The notes beneath the pieces are model-generated. The model was not told where the DNA came from and did no database searches. It worked only from the letters and a program-made list of their open reading frames with translations. Shown in pieces: positions 46,078 through 54,827 of a DNA stretch of 64,000 nt (its first letter is position 1; every line of letters starts with the position of its first letter). The stretch is from Agromyces cavernae (GTDB lineage: Bacteria > Actinomycetota > Actinomycetes > Actinomycetales > Microbacteriaceae): NCBI RefSeq assembly GCF_021044935.1, contig NZ_JAJNMP010000002.1, positions 620,001 to 684,000 of the forward strand. The letters run 5' to 3'. Position numbers and translations under genes: made by a program.

Positions 46078-47079
46078 TCAGAAGACGAATCCCTCGGGGA
46101 ACGGGTCGTCGTCGTCGAGCAGGTACTGGCCGAGGCCGGTCACCCAGGCGCGGCCAGTGATCGTCGGGACGACGGCCGGGATGCCGCCGACCTCGGTCTC
46201 GCGGATGAGGCGCCCCGTGAACTCGGTGCCGATGAACGACTCGTTGACGAAGTCGGCGTCGAGTGCGAGCTCGCCCCGGGCGAAGAGCTCGGCCATGCGC
46301 GCGCTCGTCCCGGTCCCGCAGGGCGAACGGTCGAACCACCCGGGGTGGATGGCCATGGCGTGCCGGGAGCGGACGGCGTCGGATCCGGGTGCGATGAACT
46401 CGACGTGGTGCACATGGTTCGCGCCGGCGATCACGGGATGCTGCGGAGGCGCCTGCGTGTTGATCGCCTCCATGATCGCGAGTCCCGCGCGGAGGATGTC
46501 ATCCTGGTGCGCGCGGTCGAACGGCAGGCCGACGGCGTCGAGTTCGACGAGCGCGTAGAAGTTGCCGCCGAAGGCGATCGAGTACGGCACGTCGCCGTAC
46601 CCGGGCACCTCGATCGAGGCATCCAGCCGCTCGGTGAAGCTCGGCACGTTCTCGATGGTGACGTGCTTCGCACGACCGCCCTCGACTGCAACGCGCGCGA
46701 TGACGAGGCCGGCCGGCACGTCGAGCCGGATCTCGGTGACGGGCTCCGTCACCTCGACCATGCCGGTCTCGACGAGCACGGTCGCGACACCGATCGTGCC
46801 GTGCCCGCACATCGGCAGGAACCCGGAGGCCTCGATGAAGACCACGCCCCAGTCGGCGTCGTCTCGCGCGGGCGGCTGCAGGAGCGCGCCCGACATCGAC
46901 GCGTGGCCGCGGGGCTCGTTCATGAGCAGGCCCCGCAGCCCGTCGAGGTGCTCCATCGCGTAGAGCCGGCGGTCGTTCATGGTCGCACCGGGGATCCGGC
47001 CGACGCCGCCCGTGACGACACGGGTCGGCATGCCCTCGGTGTGGGAGTCGACGGCGGACAGAACCCGGCGCGCGCGCAT
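46078..47079 (-). CDS. 4-hydroxyproline 2-epimerase
   Basis: The 333-residue proline racemase-family protein has Cys/Cys active-site residues, C91 in LPMCGHGTIG and C254 in DRSPCGTGTSA, exactly the pattern of characterised 4-hydroxyproline epimerases. It turns trans-4-hydroxy-L-proline into cis-4-hydroxy-D-proline. The start ATG 47077-47079 shares one base with the stop of the DapA-family gene (TGATG). The downstream enzymes of the route are all adjacent, which makes the substrate call strong. Confidence 0.88.
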   Translation of the reverse strand: MRARRVLSAVDSHTEGMPTRVVTGGVGRIPGATMNDRRLYAMEHLDGLRGLLMNEPRGHASMSGALLQPPARDDADWGVVFIEASGFLPMCGHGTIGVATVLVETGMVEVTEPVTEIRLDVPAGLVIARVAVEGGRAKHVTIENVPSFTERLDASIEVPGYGDVPYSIAFGGNFYALVELDAVGLPFDRAHQDDILRAGLAIMEAINTQAPPQHPVIAGANHVHHVEFIAPGSDAVRSRHAMAIHPGWFDRSPCGTGTSARMAELFARGELALDADFVNESFIGTEFTGRLIRETEVGGIPAVVPTITGRAWVTGLGQYLLDDDDPFPEGFVF

Positions 47080-48011
47080 CAGGCGAGCACCGCCTGGCGT
47101 GCCGCGAGCGCCGCGAGCGCGCGCTCGGTGTCGGCGGTGACCTGGGCGTGCTGCTCTGCCGAGAGCGGGCCGCGCGGCGGGCGGGTCGGGCCGCCGTAGG
47201 AGTTGCCGCAGATGTCCATCGAGAGCTTGATCGCCTGCACGAACTCGGTGCGCGAATCCCAGCGGAAGACGGCGACGAGCTGCTCGTAGAGCGCCTTCGC
47301 CTCGTGCCACTTGCCGTCGGCGCAGAGGTTGTAGAGCTCGACCGCCTCCTTCGGGAAGGCGTTCGGGTAGCCCGCGAACCAGCCGACGGCGCCGTTCACC
47401 ATGAGCTCGAAGAGCACGTCGTCGGCACCGGCGATGACGTCGATGTCGCACTGCTCCTTGATCTCGTAGACACGGCGCACGTCGCCCGAGAACTCCTTGA
47501 TCGCGACGACCTCGGGGATCTCGGCCAGCTTCGCGACGAGCGAGGGCACGAGGTCGACCTTGGTGTCGAAGGGGTTGTTGTAGGCCATGATCGGCAGCCC
47601 GACCTTCGCGACCTCCTGGTAGTGCGCGATGACCTCGGCCTCGTTGGCGCGGTAGAGCGTCGGCGGCAGCATTAGCACGCCGTCGGCGCCGTCCTCCTGG
47701 GAGATCTCGGCCCACTTGCGCGCCTGGTGGCTGCCGACGCCGTGGACGCCGGCGATCACGATGCCGCGGCCGTCGACGGCTTCGACGGCGACCTGGATCA
47801 CCTTGCGGCGCTCCTCGTCGGTGAGCGAGGAGTACTCGCCGAGCGAGCCGTTCGGGCCGACGCCGCGGCAGCCGTTCGACATGAGGAAGTCGACGTGCTC
47901 GCCGAACTTGTCGTAGTCGACGGCGAGCCCGGCGGGAGCCGCGGGATCTTCACGGAAGGCGAGGGTGGTGGCGACGACGACACCGCCCAGGTCCATGTTC
48001 TGCTCGGTCAT
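47079..48011 (-). CDS. DapA-family lyase, likely 1-pyrroline-4-hydroxy-2-carboxylate deaminase
   Basis: The 310-residue protein has the DHDPS/NAL barrel with the Schiff-base K172 in VVAIKEFSGD and Y144 in IMAYNNP. Among hydroxyproline genes, this family deaminates 1-pyrroline-4-hydroxy-2-carboxylate to alpha-ketoglutarate semialdehyde, directly feeding the dehydrogenase at 44535. ATG at 48011 is chosen by homology (MTEQNMDLGG). It leads the second operon; an operator lies 77 nt upstream, partly inside the end of the previous gene. Lysine biosynthesis is less likely in this setting. Confidence 0.82.
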   Translation of the reverse strand: MTEQNMDLGGVVVATTLAFREDPAAPAGLAVDYDKFGEHVDFLMSNGCRGVGPNGSLGEYSSLTDEERRKVIQVAVEAVDGRGIVIAGVHGVGSHQARKWAEISQEDGADGVLMLPPTLYRANEAEVIAHYQEVAKVGLPIMAYNNPFDTKVDLVPSLVAKLAEIPEVVAIKEFSGDVRRVYEIKEQCDIDVIAGADDVLFELMVNGAVGWFAGYPNAFPKEAVELYNLCADGKWHEAKALYEQLVAVFRWDSRTEFVQAIKLSMDICGNSYGGPTRPPRGPLSAEQHAQVTADTERALAALAARQAVLA

Positions 48012-48087
48012 TGGGGTTCCATCCTGTCGGTCTCGATGCGGGTCTGGGACGGTCTCGGGATGATCACGGGACCTCTTCGACCTCAAG

Positions 48088-48106
48088 TAATGTGTAATAT
48101 ATCACG
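48088..48106 (-). promoter_or_regulatory. Candidate GntR operator, site 2 (before the DapA-family gene)
   Basis: On the minus strand CGTGATATATTACACATTA matches the consensus. It overlaps a TATATT -10-like hexamer and the stop codon of the upstream oxidoreductase, so the deaminase-epimerase-dehydrogenase genes can be transcribed on their own under the same regulator. Confidence 0.75.
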
Positions 48107-49595
48107 CACTACACCCGCTGGGCCACGCCTCGTTCCGATTCTCGTCGCTCGCCGGCTCCGTCGGCTCGGCCAGTTCGCCGAGGCGAACGGGCGCGAGCAG
48201 CGGCCGACGGTCGAATCCGACGGCGCCATCGCCCTGGGCACCCGCGTTCGCGCCGCCAACGGCCTCCCCCGCTGCTCCGGTGACGGCCGCCGACGCCCGC
48301 GCCTCGGCGACGATCGCCTCGACCGCGCGCCCGCAGGTCCGGGCCTGGCACGGGCCGAGCCCGGCCCTCGTCGCGAGGCGCATCGCCCGCAGCGGCACCT
48401 CGGCGCGCTCGGCGATGGCGCCTTTCGTGACCGCCTCGCAGCGGCAGACGATCGTGTCGTCGTCGAGCCAGGCCGTCCAGCCGGGCCGGATGCCGTGCGC
48501 CCTCTCGAGTCGCCGCGCCAAGCGGCGCATCCGATCGCGGACGCGGAGCGCGTCGCGCAGCCGCGGATCGTCCTGTGCGAGTCCCGCCGCGCGGAATCCC
48601 GCGATCGCGCCCTCGGCGAGGGCGGCGTCGGCGCCGCCGATGCCCGTCACCTCTCCGGCCGCGAACACCCCCGGCATCGTCGTGCGCTGCGCGTCGTCGA
48701 CGACGACGAACCGCCCTCGCCGATCGCCCTCGACCTCGCAGCCGAGCATGATCGCCGCCTCGAGCCGTGGAGTGAAGCCATGGCCGAGCGCAACCGCATC
48801 GCACTCGATCACGCGTTCGGTTCCGGGGACCGGCCGCCACTGCGTGTCGAGCTGGGCGACGACCGCACCCTCGACCCGCTCGACGCCGAGCACGCGCACG
48901 ACCCCGCTGCCGATCCGGTACGGGATGCGGTGCCGCACGAGCGCGCCCACGTACTCCGCCAGCTCCCCCGACTTGCCGAGGAGCTCCCACGGCTTCGGCA
49001 GCCATCCACGGGCGAGCGCTCCGGTTCGGGATGCCTCATGCACGCCGACGACCGTCGCGCCGACGAGTGCGAGGGACTGGGCGACGGGCAGCAGGAACGG
49101 CCCCGCTCCCGCGACGAGCGTTCTGCGCCCCACCGATACCCCGTCGCGCTTCGCGAGCGCCTGTGCGGCCCCTGCGGTCGTCACGCCCGGCAAGGTCCAG
49201 CCGGGCACCGGCAGCGCGAGGTCGTGCGCGCCCGTTGCCACGACGACCGCATCGGCCTGCACGACGACGGGGCGCCGATCCGCCGCGTCAGCGTCGCCGA
49301 CGACCGCCCGCAGCACGATGCGCCCCCCGCCCCCGTCACCGCCGTCGCGCAGCTCCGCCGACCACACTGCGGCACCCGAGTGGACCTCGGCACGTTCGAG
49401 CGAGCCGAGGAGTCGCTCGAACCGCTCGAAGCCGTGCTGCATGCGGGGGTCGGTGATGCCGGCGTGGTGCCGCCAGAACTGACCGCCGAGGCGTCCGCCC
49501 TCGTCGAGCAGCGTCACCGCGGCACCGGCGGCGAGCGCAGCCTGCGCGGCCGCGAGTCCAGCCGGTCCGCCGCCCAGGATCGCGACGTGCGTCAC
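48102..49595 (-). CDS. FAD/NAD(P)-binding and BFD Fe-S subunit of a hydroxyproline-type dehydrogenase
   Basis: The 497-residue protein has a Rossmann FAD motif at the start (VAILGGGPAGLAAA), a second NAD-type fold, and a C-terminal BFD-like [2Fe-2S] domain with CRCEAVT and GPCQARTC. It resembles the alpha subunit of three-component amine/imino-acid dehydrogenases (HcnB, OoxA, LhpF type). GTG at 49593-49595 follows GGGAGG seven bases away and overlaps the stop of the small Fe-S gene as GTGA. The last about 60 residues are a weakly conserved Ala/Gly-rich tail reaching the operator. Confidence 0.83.
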   Translation of the reverse strand: MTHVAILGGGPAGLAAAQAALAAGAAVTLLDEGGRLGGQFWRHHAGITDPRMQHGFERFERLLGSLERAEVHSGAAVWSAELRDGGDGGGGRIVLRAVVGDADAADRRPVVVQADAVVVATGAHDLALPVPGWTLPGVTTAGAAQALAKRDGVSVGRRTLVAGAGPFLLPVAQSLALVGATVVGVHEASRTGALARGWLPKPWELLGKSGELAEYVGALVRHRIPYRIGSGVVRVLGVERVEGAVVAQLDTQWRPVPGTERVIECDAVALGHGFTPRLEAAIMLGCEVEGDRRGRFVVVDDAQRTTMPGVFAAGEVTGIGGADAALAEGAIAGFRAAGLAQDDPRLRDALRVRDRMRRLARRLERAHGIRPGWTAWLDDDTIVCRCEAVTKGAIAERAEVPLRAMRLATRAGLGPCQARTCGRAVEAIVAEARASAAVTGAAGEAVGGANAGAQGDGAVGFDRRPLLAPVRLGELAEPTEPASDENRNEAWPSGCSA

Positions 49596-49843
49596 GATCG
49601 CACCTCCCGTTCGATGCGGTCGCCCTCGACCGCCCGGCGTTGGCATGCACGTACACCCTCCACGCCGTTCACCGTGACGAGGCAGTCGTGGCAGACGCCG
49701 ATTCCGCAGAACACGCCGCGCTCACCATGCTGCGCAGTCCGCCACGCGATCCGCCCCGATCCGATCAGCACACCGGCGATCGTCTGGCCGTCGCGGCCGC
49801 TGATGAGCTCGTCGTCGACGACGATCCTGACCGTGCCGCTCAT
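49592..49843 (-). CDS. Small [2Fe-2S] subunit of the dehydrogenase
   Basis: This 83-residue ferredoxin-like protein has FCGIGVCHDC followed by a later Cys in VRACQRR, the plant-type/HcnA-like [2Fe-2S] site. It links the two flavin subunits on either side, both of which it overlaps by 4 nt (ATGA and GTGA). The tight coupling of all three genes is itself evidence for an equimolar complex. Confidence 0.87.
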   Translation of the reverse strand: MSGTVRIVVDDELISGRDGQTIAGVLIGSGRIAWRTAQHGERGVFCGIGVCHDCLVTVNGVEGVRACQRRAVEGDRIEREVRS

Positions 49844-50997
49844 GCCGCGACTCCGAGTCCCGCGCGGCTCGGCAGGAACGGCGCCGGATCGAGCGTTGTC
49901 TGCGCACCGAGCACCGCGTGGGCGACGAGTTCGGCCGTCGCAGGGGCGAGGCCGATGCCGGCGCCCTCGTGTCCGGTGGCGTGGAAGAGGCCCCCGATTC
50001 GCGGGTCCTCGCCGATCACCGGCAGGTGGTCGGGCGCGTAGGGGCGGAAGCCGAAGTAGCTGCGGAGCAGGGCGGTGTCCGCGAGGAAGGGGAAGAGCCG
50101 GATCGCCTTGGCCGCGATCGCCCGGACGGGGTCGACCCCGGGGTGGTCGTCGAAGCCGACGCGTTCGCGACTCGAGCCGATCAGCACCGTTCCGCCCGGG
50201 GTGGATTCGACAACGGTCGAGGTCTGCAACGCGGCATCTCCCGAACCGACGGCGCCCACATAGTCGGCGTCGTACACCTTGTGGAAGACGCGCTGCGGCA
50301 TCGGCGTCGTCACGAGGATGACACCTCGGCGGGGCCGGATATCGAGCGGCGCGCCGAGGCGCTCGCCGAGCTCGCCTGCCCACGGACCGGCGCAGTTCAC
50401 GACCGCGTCGGCGGCGATGCGGCCCGTGGTCGTCTCGAGCGCCGCGATTCGCCCGCCCTCGGTGCGGGCGCCGGTCACTTCGGCGACGACGAGGCGGGCG
50501 CCCCGGCGGATCGCCGTGGCGGCGAGCGCCTGCGTCGTGTTCGAGGGCTGCAGCTGGGCGTCGTCGGGGTAGTGGATCGCGAGCGCGACCTCGGGTGAGA
50601 GATTGGGCTCGGTCGCGCGCAGCCGGTCCGCGTCGAGCTCCTCCGCGCGGATGCCGATCTCGCGTTGGGTCGCGGCGAATCGACGCAGTTCCGCCTCGCC
50701 CCCCGGGAAGGCGACGACCACGCCGCCCTTCGCCTCGAACTCGGTCGCGGGCTGCCCGCCCGTGCGTGCCTCGTCGAGCCGCGCGGCGAGCGAGCGCCAC
50801 TGTTCATTCGAGTGGATCGCGAGGTCGGCTTCGGGCCCTGGTCCCTTGTCGCTGACCAGGAGATTCCCCTCGCACCGGCTGGAGGTCTCGCCGGCGACGC
50901 CGACGCGGTCGATGATGACGACCTCGGCGCCGCGCTCTGCCAGTTCGAGCGCGCACGCCGCGCCGATGATGCCGGCACCGATCACTGCGATCCTCAT
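49840..50997 (-). CDS. DAO-family FAD oxidoreductase, likely D-hydroxyproline dehydrogenase catalytic subunit
   Basis: The 385-residue protein starts MRIAVIGAGIIGAACALEL at 50997 and has the DAO/glycine-oxidase fold with a C-terminal GLFHATGHEGAGIGLAPAT FAD motif. It is the HcnC/LhpB type subunit that oxidises an imino or amino acid; here cis-4-hydroxy-D-proline to 1-pyrroline-4-hydroxy-2-carboxylate fits between the epimerase and the DapA-family deaminase. The electron acceptor is probably the respiratory chain through the Fe-S partners; no oxidase claim is made. Confidence 0.83.
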   Translation of the reverse strand: MRIAVIGAGIIGAACALELAERGAEVVIIDRVGVAGETSSRCEGNLLVSDKGPGPEADLAIHSNEQWRSLAARLDEARTGGQPATEFEAKGGVVVAFPGGEAELRRFAATQREIGIRAEELDADRLRATEPNLSPEVALAIHYPDDAQLQPSNTTQALAATAIRRGARLVVAEVTGARTEGGRIAALETTTGRIAADAVVNCAGPWAGELGERLGAPLDIRPRRGVILVTTPMPQRVFHKVYDADYVGAVGSGDAALQTSTVVESTPGGTVLIGSSRERVGFDDHPGVDPVRAIAAKAIRLFPFLADTALLRSYFGFRPYAPDHLPVIGEDPRIGGLFHATGHEGAGIGLAPATAELVAHAVLGAQTTLDPAPFLPSRAGLGVAA

Positions 50998-51022
50998 CGC
51001 ATGCCCCCCTGCATCGGCGACC

Positions 51023-51733
51023 TCATGCGCCGAGGTACGCCTCGACGACACGGGCGTCCCGGGCGAGCTCCGACGCGGGACCCGACAAGGTCGTCCGGCC
51101 GGTCTCGACCACGTAGGCGCGGTGCGCGATCTTCAGCGCGGCCCGCGCGTTCTGCTCGACGAGCAGCACGGTCGTGCCCTGCGCGTTGATCGCCGCGATG
51201 ATCTCCATCACCTGTTTCACGACGAGCGGCGCGAGCCCCATCGAAGGTTCGTCCAGCAGCAGCAGCTTGGGTCCCCCGACGATGGCCCGCCCGATGGCGA
51301 CCATCTGCTGTTCACCGCCCGACAGCGTGCCGCCCTGCTGTCTGCGCCGTTCCGCGAGTCGCGGCATGAGATCGTACACCTGCTCGATGCGTTCGTCGAC
51401 GGCGCGATTGTCGCGCACCGTGTAGCCGCCGAGCAGCAGGTTCTCGTGCACGGTCATGGTGGAGAAGATACGCCTCCCCTCCGGTACGTGGATGAGCCCC
51501 GAGGACACGATGTTCCACGGCTTCTCGGTCGCGAGATCCATGCCGTTCCAGCGCACCGACCCCGACTTCGGGCGCACCAGCCCCGACAGCAGGTTCATCG
51601 TGGTCGACTTGCCGGCCCCGTTGTTGCCCAGCAGGCAGACGATCTCACCCTCCTCGACGGTGAAGCTCAGCTGCCGCAACGCGTGCACACGGCCGTAGTA
51701 GACGTGGACGTCCTGGACTTCGAGCGTGGTCAT
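51023..51733 (-). CDS. livF: ABC transporter ATPase, LivF type
   Basis: The 236-residue ATPase has Walker A LLGNNGAGKST, signature LSGGEQQMV and Walker B LLLLDEPSMGL, the last being typical of LivF of branched-chain amino-acid importers. It overlaps livG by 4 nt. In this cluster the likely cargo is hydroxyproline or a related imino acid, not necessarily leucine. Confidence 0.92.
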   Translation of the reverse strand: MTTLEVQDVHVYYGRVHALRQLSFTVEEGEIVCLLGNNGAGKSTTMNLLSGLVRPKSGSVRWNGMDLATEKPWNIVSSGLIHVPEGRRIFSTMTVHENLLLGGYTVRDNRAVDERIEQVYDLMPRLAERRRQQGGTLSGGEQQMVAIGRAIVGGPKLLLLDEPSMGLAPLVVKQVMEIIAAINAQGTTVLLVEQNARAALKIAHRAYVVETGRTTLSGPASELARDARVVEAYLGA

Positions 51734-52677
51734 CGCTCATCACCGCCATTCCCGCGGGATGACTCGCCCGCGTCCACGAGCGCCTCAGCGATCGCCGCCG
51801 CCGAGACGGCAGCGCTTCGCAGCCTCGTATCATCGATCGGCTCGGTGTCGTCGTCGACGCCGAGGTAGGCCTCGATGACGACCGGGTTCGCCTTGATCTC
51901 CGCGGGCGTGCCGTCGGCGATCTCCTTGCCGTAGTTCAGCACGACGATACGTTCGGCGAGCTCCATCACCATGCCCATGTCGTGTTCGATGAGCACGACC
52001 GCGACACCGAGGTCGCGCACTTTCCTGATGAGGCGCACAAGCGACTGCTTCTCTGAGAAGTTCAGGCCCGCCGCGGGCTCATCGAGCAACAGGAGCTTCG
52101 GACTCGTCGCGAGCGCGCGAGCGATCTCGACCCGTCGCTGCTCACCGTACGGCAGCTGCGTCACGTACAGCTCCTCGTCGTCCTCGAAGCCGACGAAGTC
52201 GAGCCAGCCCTGTGCCTCACGCGCGCATGCCGCCTCGGCGCGCCGGTAGCCCGGGGTGTGCAGCAGCGTCGACCAGAAGCCCTCGCGCAGGTTGGCGTGC
52301 ATCGCCGTCTTCACGTTGTCGAGCACGGAGAGCTCGCGGAAGAGCCGCAGGTTCTGGAACGTCCGGGCCATCCCCCACTTCGTCACGCGCGATGGAAGCA
52401 CACGGTAGAAACCGAACCTCTGCAGCAGCTGGACCAGCCGCAGCGTGTGCCAGATCCGCGGCACTTCGCGCACGATGTGCATGCCCCGGAAGACGACCGA
52501 CCCTGACGTCGGCAGGTAGAACCCCGAGATGCAATTGAACGCGCTCGTCTTGCCCGCGCCGTTCGGTCCGATGACGGCGAGGATCTCGCCCTCGCGCACC
52601 TCGAAGCTCAGCCCGTCGACGGCTTTGACGCCTCCGAACTGCAGGCGGAGGTCGGTGACCTCGAGCAGCGCGCTCAT
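51730..52677 (-). CDS. livG: ABC transporter ATPase, LivG type
   Basis: The 315-residue ATPase has Walker A VIGPNGAGKTS, a signature region PYGEQRRVEIARALA and Walker B LLLLDEPAAGLN, typical of LivG. The middle contains an insertion of about 30 residues (RLVQLLQRFGFYRVLPSRV) between the Walker A strand and the Q-loop, longer than in E. coli LivG. It overlaps livM and livF by 4 nt each. Confidence 0.92.
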   Translation of the reverse strand: MSALLEVTDLRLQFGGVKAVDGLSFEVREGEILAVIGPNGAGKTSAFNCISGFYLPTSGSVVFRGMHIVREVPRIWHTLRLVQLLQRFGFYRVLPSRVTKWGMARTFQNLRLFRELSVLDNVKTAMHANLREGFWSTLLHTPGYRRAEAACAREAQGWLDFVGFEDDEELYVTQLPYGEQRRVEIARALATSPKLLLLDEPAAGLNFSEKQSLVRLIRKVRDLGVAVVLIEHDMGMVMELAERIVVLNYGKEIADGTPAEIKANPVVIEAYLGVDDDTEPIDDTRLRSAAVSAAAIAEALVDAGESSRGNGGDER

Positions 52678-53873
52678 GCCCGCCTCCCTTCCTCGGCGTC
52701 GGTCGCGGGCAGCCCGTCGACCGATTCCATGACGCTTGGTTCGACGGCAGGTTCATTCGGTTCGTACGCGCCGACGGCGGCGGTGAATGGCGGCGGTGTC
52801 GGGCGGCGCTTCTTGAGCCACGGCAGCACCGCGGTGGCGGGCCACAGCCCCGCCGGACGGAACAGCATGACCACGACGAGCAGGATGCCGAAGATGAGGT
52901 AGCGCCACTCGGCGAAGTCGCGCAGCAGTTCGGGCGCGAGCGACACGAACAGCGCGCCGATGATGACACCGGGAGTCGATCCCATTCCGCCGAGCACCAC
53001 CGCCATGAGGATCAGCGCCGAATACAGGAACTGGAAGCTGTTCGGACTGATCGCCGACAGATGTGTCGCCATCAGCTGCCCGGCCATGCCCGCCCAGACT
53101 GCACCGATGATGTATGCCGAGATCTTCGCGATGTAGGTGTTGATGCCCATCGCCTCGGCGGCATCCTCGTCATCGCGCACCGCCTTCCAGGCACGGCCGA
53201 GCTTGCCCTTGCCGAGCCGCCCGGCGCCGATCACACCGACGACGATCACCACGAGCGCGACGAAGTAGTAGAACACGACCCGCTCGGGGAACTCGAGGCC
53301 GGCGATCGTGAAGCCGTCGGCGAAGCTCCAACCGAGGAATTCCCAGGTGGGGATGCCGTGAATGCCGGACGGCCCGCCCGTGATGTCGAGGTTGTTCGCC
53401 GTGATCCGGATGATCTCACCGAAGCCGAGGGTCACGATCGCCAGATAGTCGCTGCGGAGCCGCAGGGTCGGGGCGCCGATGATGATGCCCGCGATGATGC
53501 AGGCCGCGATCGTCGCGGGAAGGGCGAGCCACATCGGGAATCCGAGCACGGTCGTGAAGATGCCCGAGACGTAGGCGCCGACCGCGAAGAACGCGATGTA
53601 GCCGAGGTCGAGGAGGCCCGCGTAGCCGACGACGACGTTGAGGCCCATGCAGAGCATGACGTAGATGAGCGCGCTCGTGGCGATCGAGATGGTGTACGGG
53701 GATGCGTCGAGGAACGGGAGCACCGCAACGAGGACGACGACGAGACCGCCGAGGGCGCGCATGAAGCCGCGCTGCGAGTCGAAGATGCCGCCCGCGGCAC
53801 GTGGTCGTTCGAACAGGGGGGCTGGGGCGCGCAGCGGCGCGTGCTTCAACGCGCCGGCGAGGTCGCGTGCCAT
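52674..53873 (-). CDS. livM: ABC transporter permease, LivM type
   Basis: The 399-residue permease has about nine or ten membrane helices and the family segments GYAGLLDLGYIAFFAVGAYV and SDYLAIVTLGFGEIIRI. The first about 45 residues and the last about 45 are hydrophilic. It pairs with LivH to form the channel. It overlaps livG by 4 nt and is one base after livH. Confidence 0.92.
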   Translation of the reverse strand: MARDLAGALKHAPLRAPAPLFERPRAAGGIFDSQRGFMRALGGLVVVLVAVLPFLDASPYTISIATSALIYVMLCMGLNVVVGYAGLLDLGYIAFFAVGAYVSGIFTTVLGFPMWLALPATIAACIIAGIIIGAPTLRLRSDYLAIVTLGFGEIIRITANNLDITGGPSGIHGIPTWEFLGWSFADGFTIAGLEFPERVVFYYFVALVVIVVGVIGAGRLGKGKLGRAWKAVRDDEDAAEAMGINTYIAKISAYIIGAVWAGMAGQLMATHLSAISPNSFQFLYSALILMAVVLGGMGSTPGVIIGALFVSLAPELLRDFAEWRYLIFGILLVVVMLFRPAGLWPATAVLPWLKKRRPTPPPFTAAVGAYEPNEPAVEPSVMESVDGLPATDAEEGRRA

Positions 53874-53874
53874 G

Positions 53875-54765
53875 TCACATCCTCTCCACGACGCGAGCGC
53901 CGAGCAGGCCAGTCGGTTTGAAGGTCAGGAAGAGGATGAGGAACGCGAACGCGAACACGTCGCGCCACTCCCCTCCGAACCAGGCGGCGCCGAATGATTC
54001 GAGCAGGCCCAGCAGCAGCCCCCCGAGCATCGCCCCGTAGAGATTGCCGATGCCCCCGATGACGGCGGCCGTGAACGCCTTCAACCCGATGATGAATCCC
54101 ATCAGGAAGTCGATCGAGCCGTAGTACGCCCCGGCCATGACCCCGGCGGCCCCCGCGAGCGAGGATCCGATGAAGAACACGATCGCGATCACCCTGTTCA
54201 CGTTCACGCCCATGAGTTGGGCGCCCTGAGGATCGAGCGCTATCGCGCGCATCGCGCGTCCCTGACGGGTGCGCTCGACGATGTGCGCGAGCACCAGCAT
54301 GAGGGCGGCGGCGATGACGACGAGCACGATCTGCGATGCCGTGACCCGTACGCCCGCGATGTCGAAACCCGCCGATTCGAGGCGGATGGGGAACGCCTCG
54401 GGATTCGGACCGAAGATCTGACGCACCCCGTACTCGAGCGTGAACGAGACACCGATCGCGGTGATGAGCACCGCGAGCCGTGGGCTCTTGCGCAACGGTC
54501 GGTAGGCGATGCGTTCGATGCCGACGCCGATGAGTCCGGTCGTCACCATCGACAGCAGGAGGATGACCAGCAACAGCGGGATCGACGTCTCGTTCGAGAT
54601 GCCGAACGCCGAGAGCGTGAAGAACCCGACGAAGGCGCCGAGCATGTAGATGTCGCCGTGCGCGAAGTTCAGCAACTTGATGATGCCGTAGACCATGCTG
54701 TAGCCGAGCGCGACGAGGGCGTAGAACGAGCCGACGATGAGGCCGTTCCAGATGAGCTGCATCAC
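53875..54765 (-). CDS. livH: ABC transporter permease, LivH type
   Basis: The 296-residue permease has about eight helices and the motifs LNFAHGDIYMLGAFVGFF and FTAAVIGGIGNLYGAMLGG, typical of LivH. Either GTG 54765 or the adjacent ATG 54762 may be the start; AGGA lies 11-14 nt upstream. It follows the binding-protein gene after 62 nt. Confidence 0.92.
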   Translation of the reverse strand: MMQLIWNGLIVGSFYALVALGYSMVYGIIKLLNFAHGDIYMLGAFVGFFTLSAFGISNETSIPLLLVILLLSMVTTGLIGVGIERIAYRPLRKSPRLAVLITAIGVSFTLEYGVRQIFGPNPEAFPIRLESAGFDIAGVRVTASQIVLVVIAAALMLVLAHIVERTRQGRAMRAIALDPQGAQLMGVNVNRVIAIVFFIGSSLAGAAGVMAGAYYGSIDFLMGFIIGLKAFTAAVIGGIGNLYGAMLGGLLLGLLESFGAAWFGGEWRDVFAFAFLILFLTFKPTGLLGARVVERM

Positions 54766-54827
54766 GGGTGATGGAGTCCTTTCGTGCGGAACCGGGCGGG
54801 GCGCATGACACGCCCCACCCGCTCGCG

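Noticed and set aside
47079-48011. Lysine-biosynthesis dihydrodipicolinate synthase (dapA)
   Set aside because: The gene is embedded between hydroxyproline epimerase and the D-hydroxyproline dehydrogenase genes, which fits the deaminase branch of the family better.
51023-54765. Leucine/isoleucine/valine uptake as the function of the ABC transporter
   Set aside because: Liv-type families carry many amino and imino acids; co-location and a shared operator with hydroxyproline genes make a branched-chain role the weaker choice.
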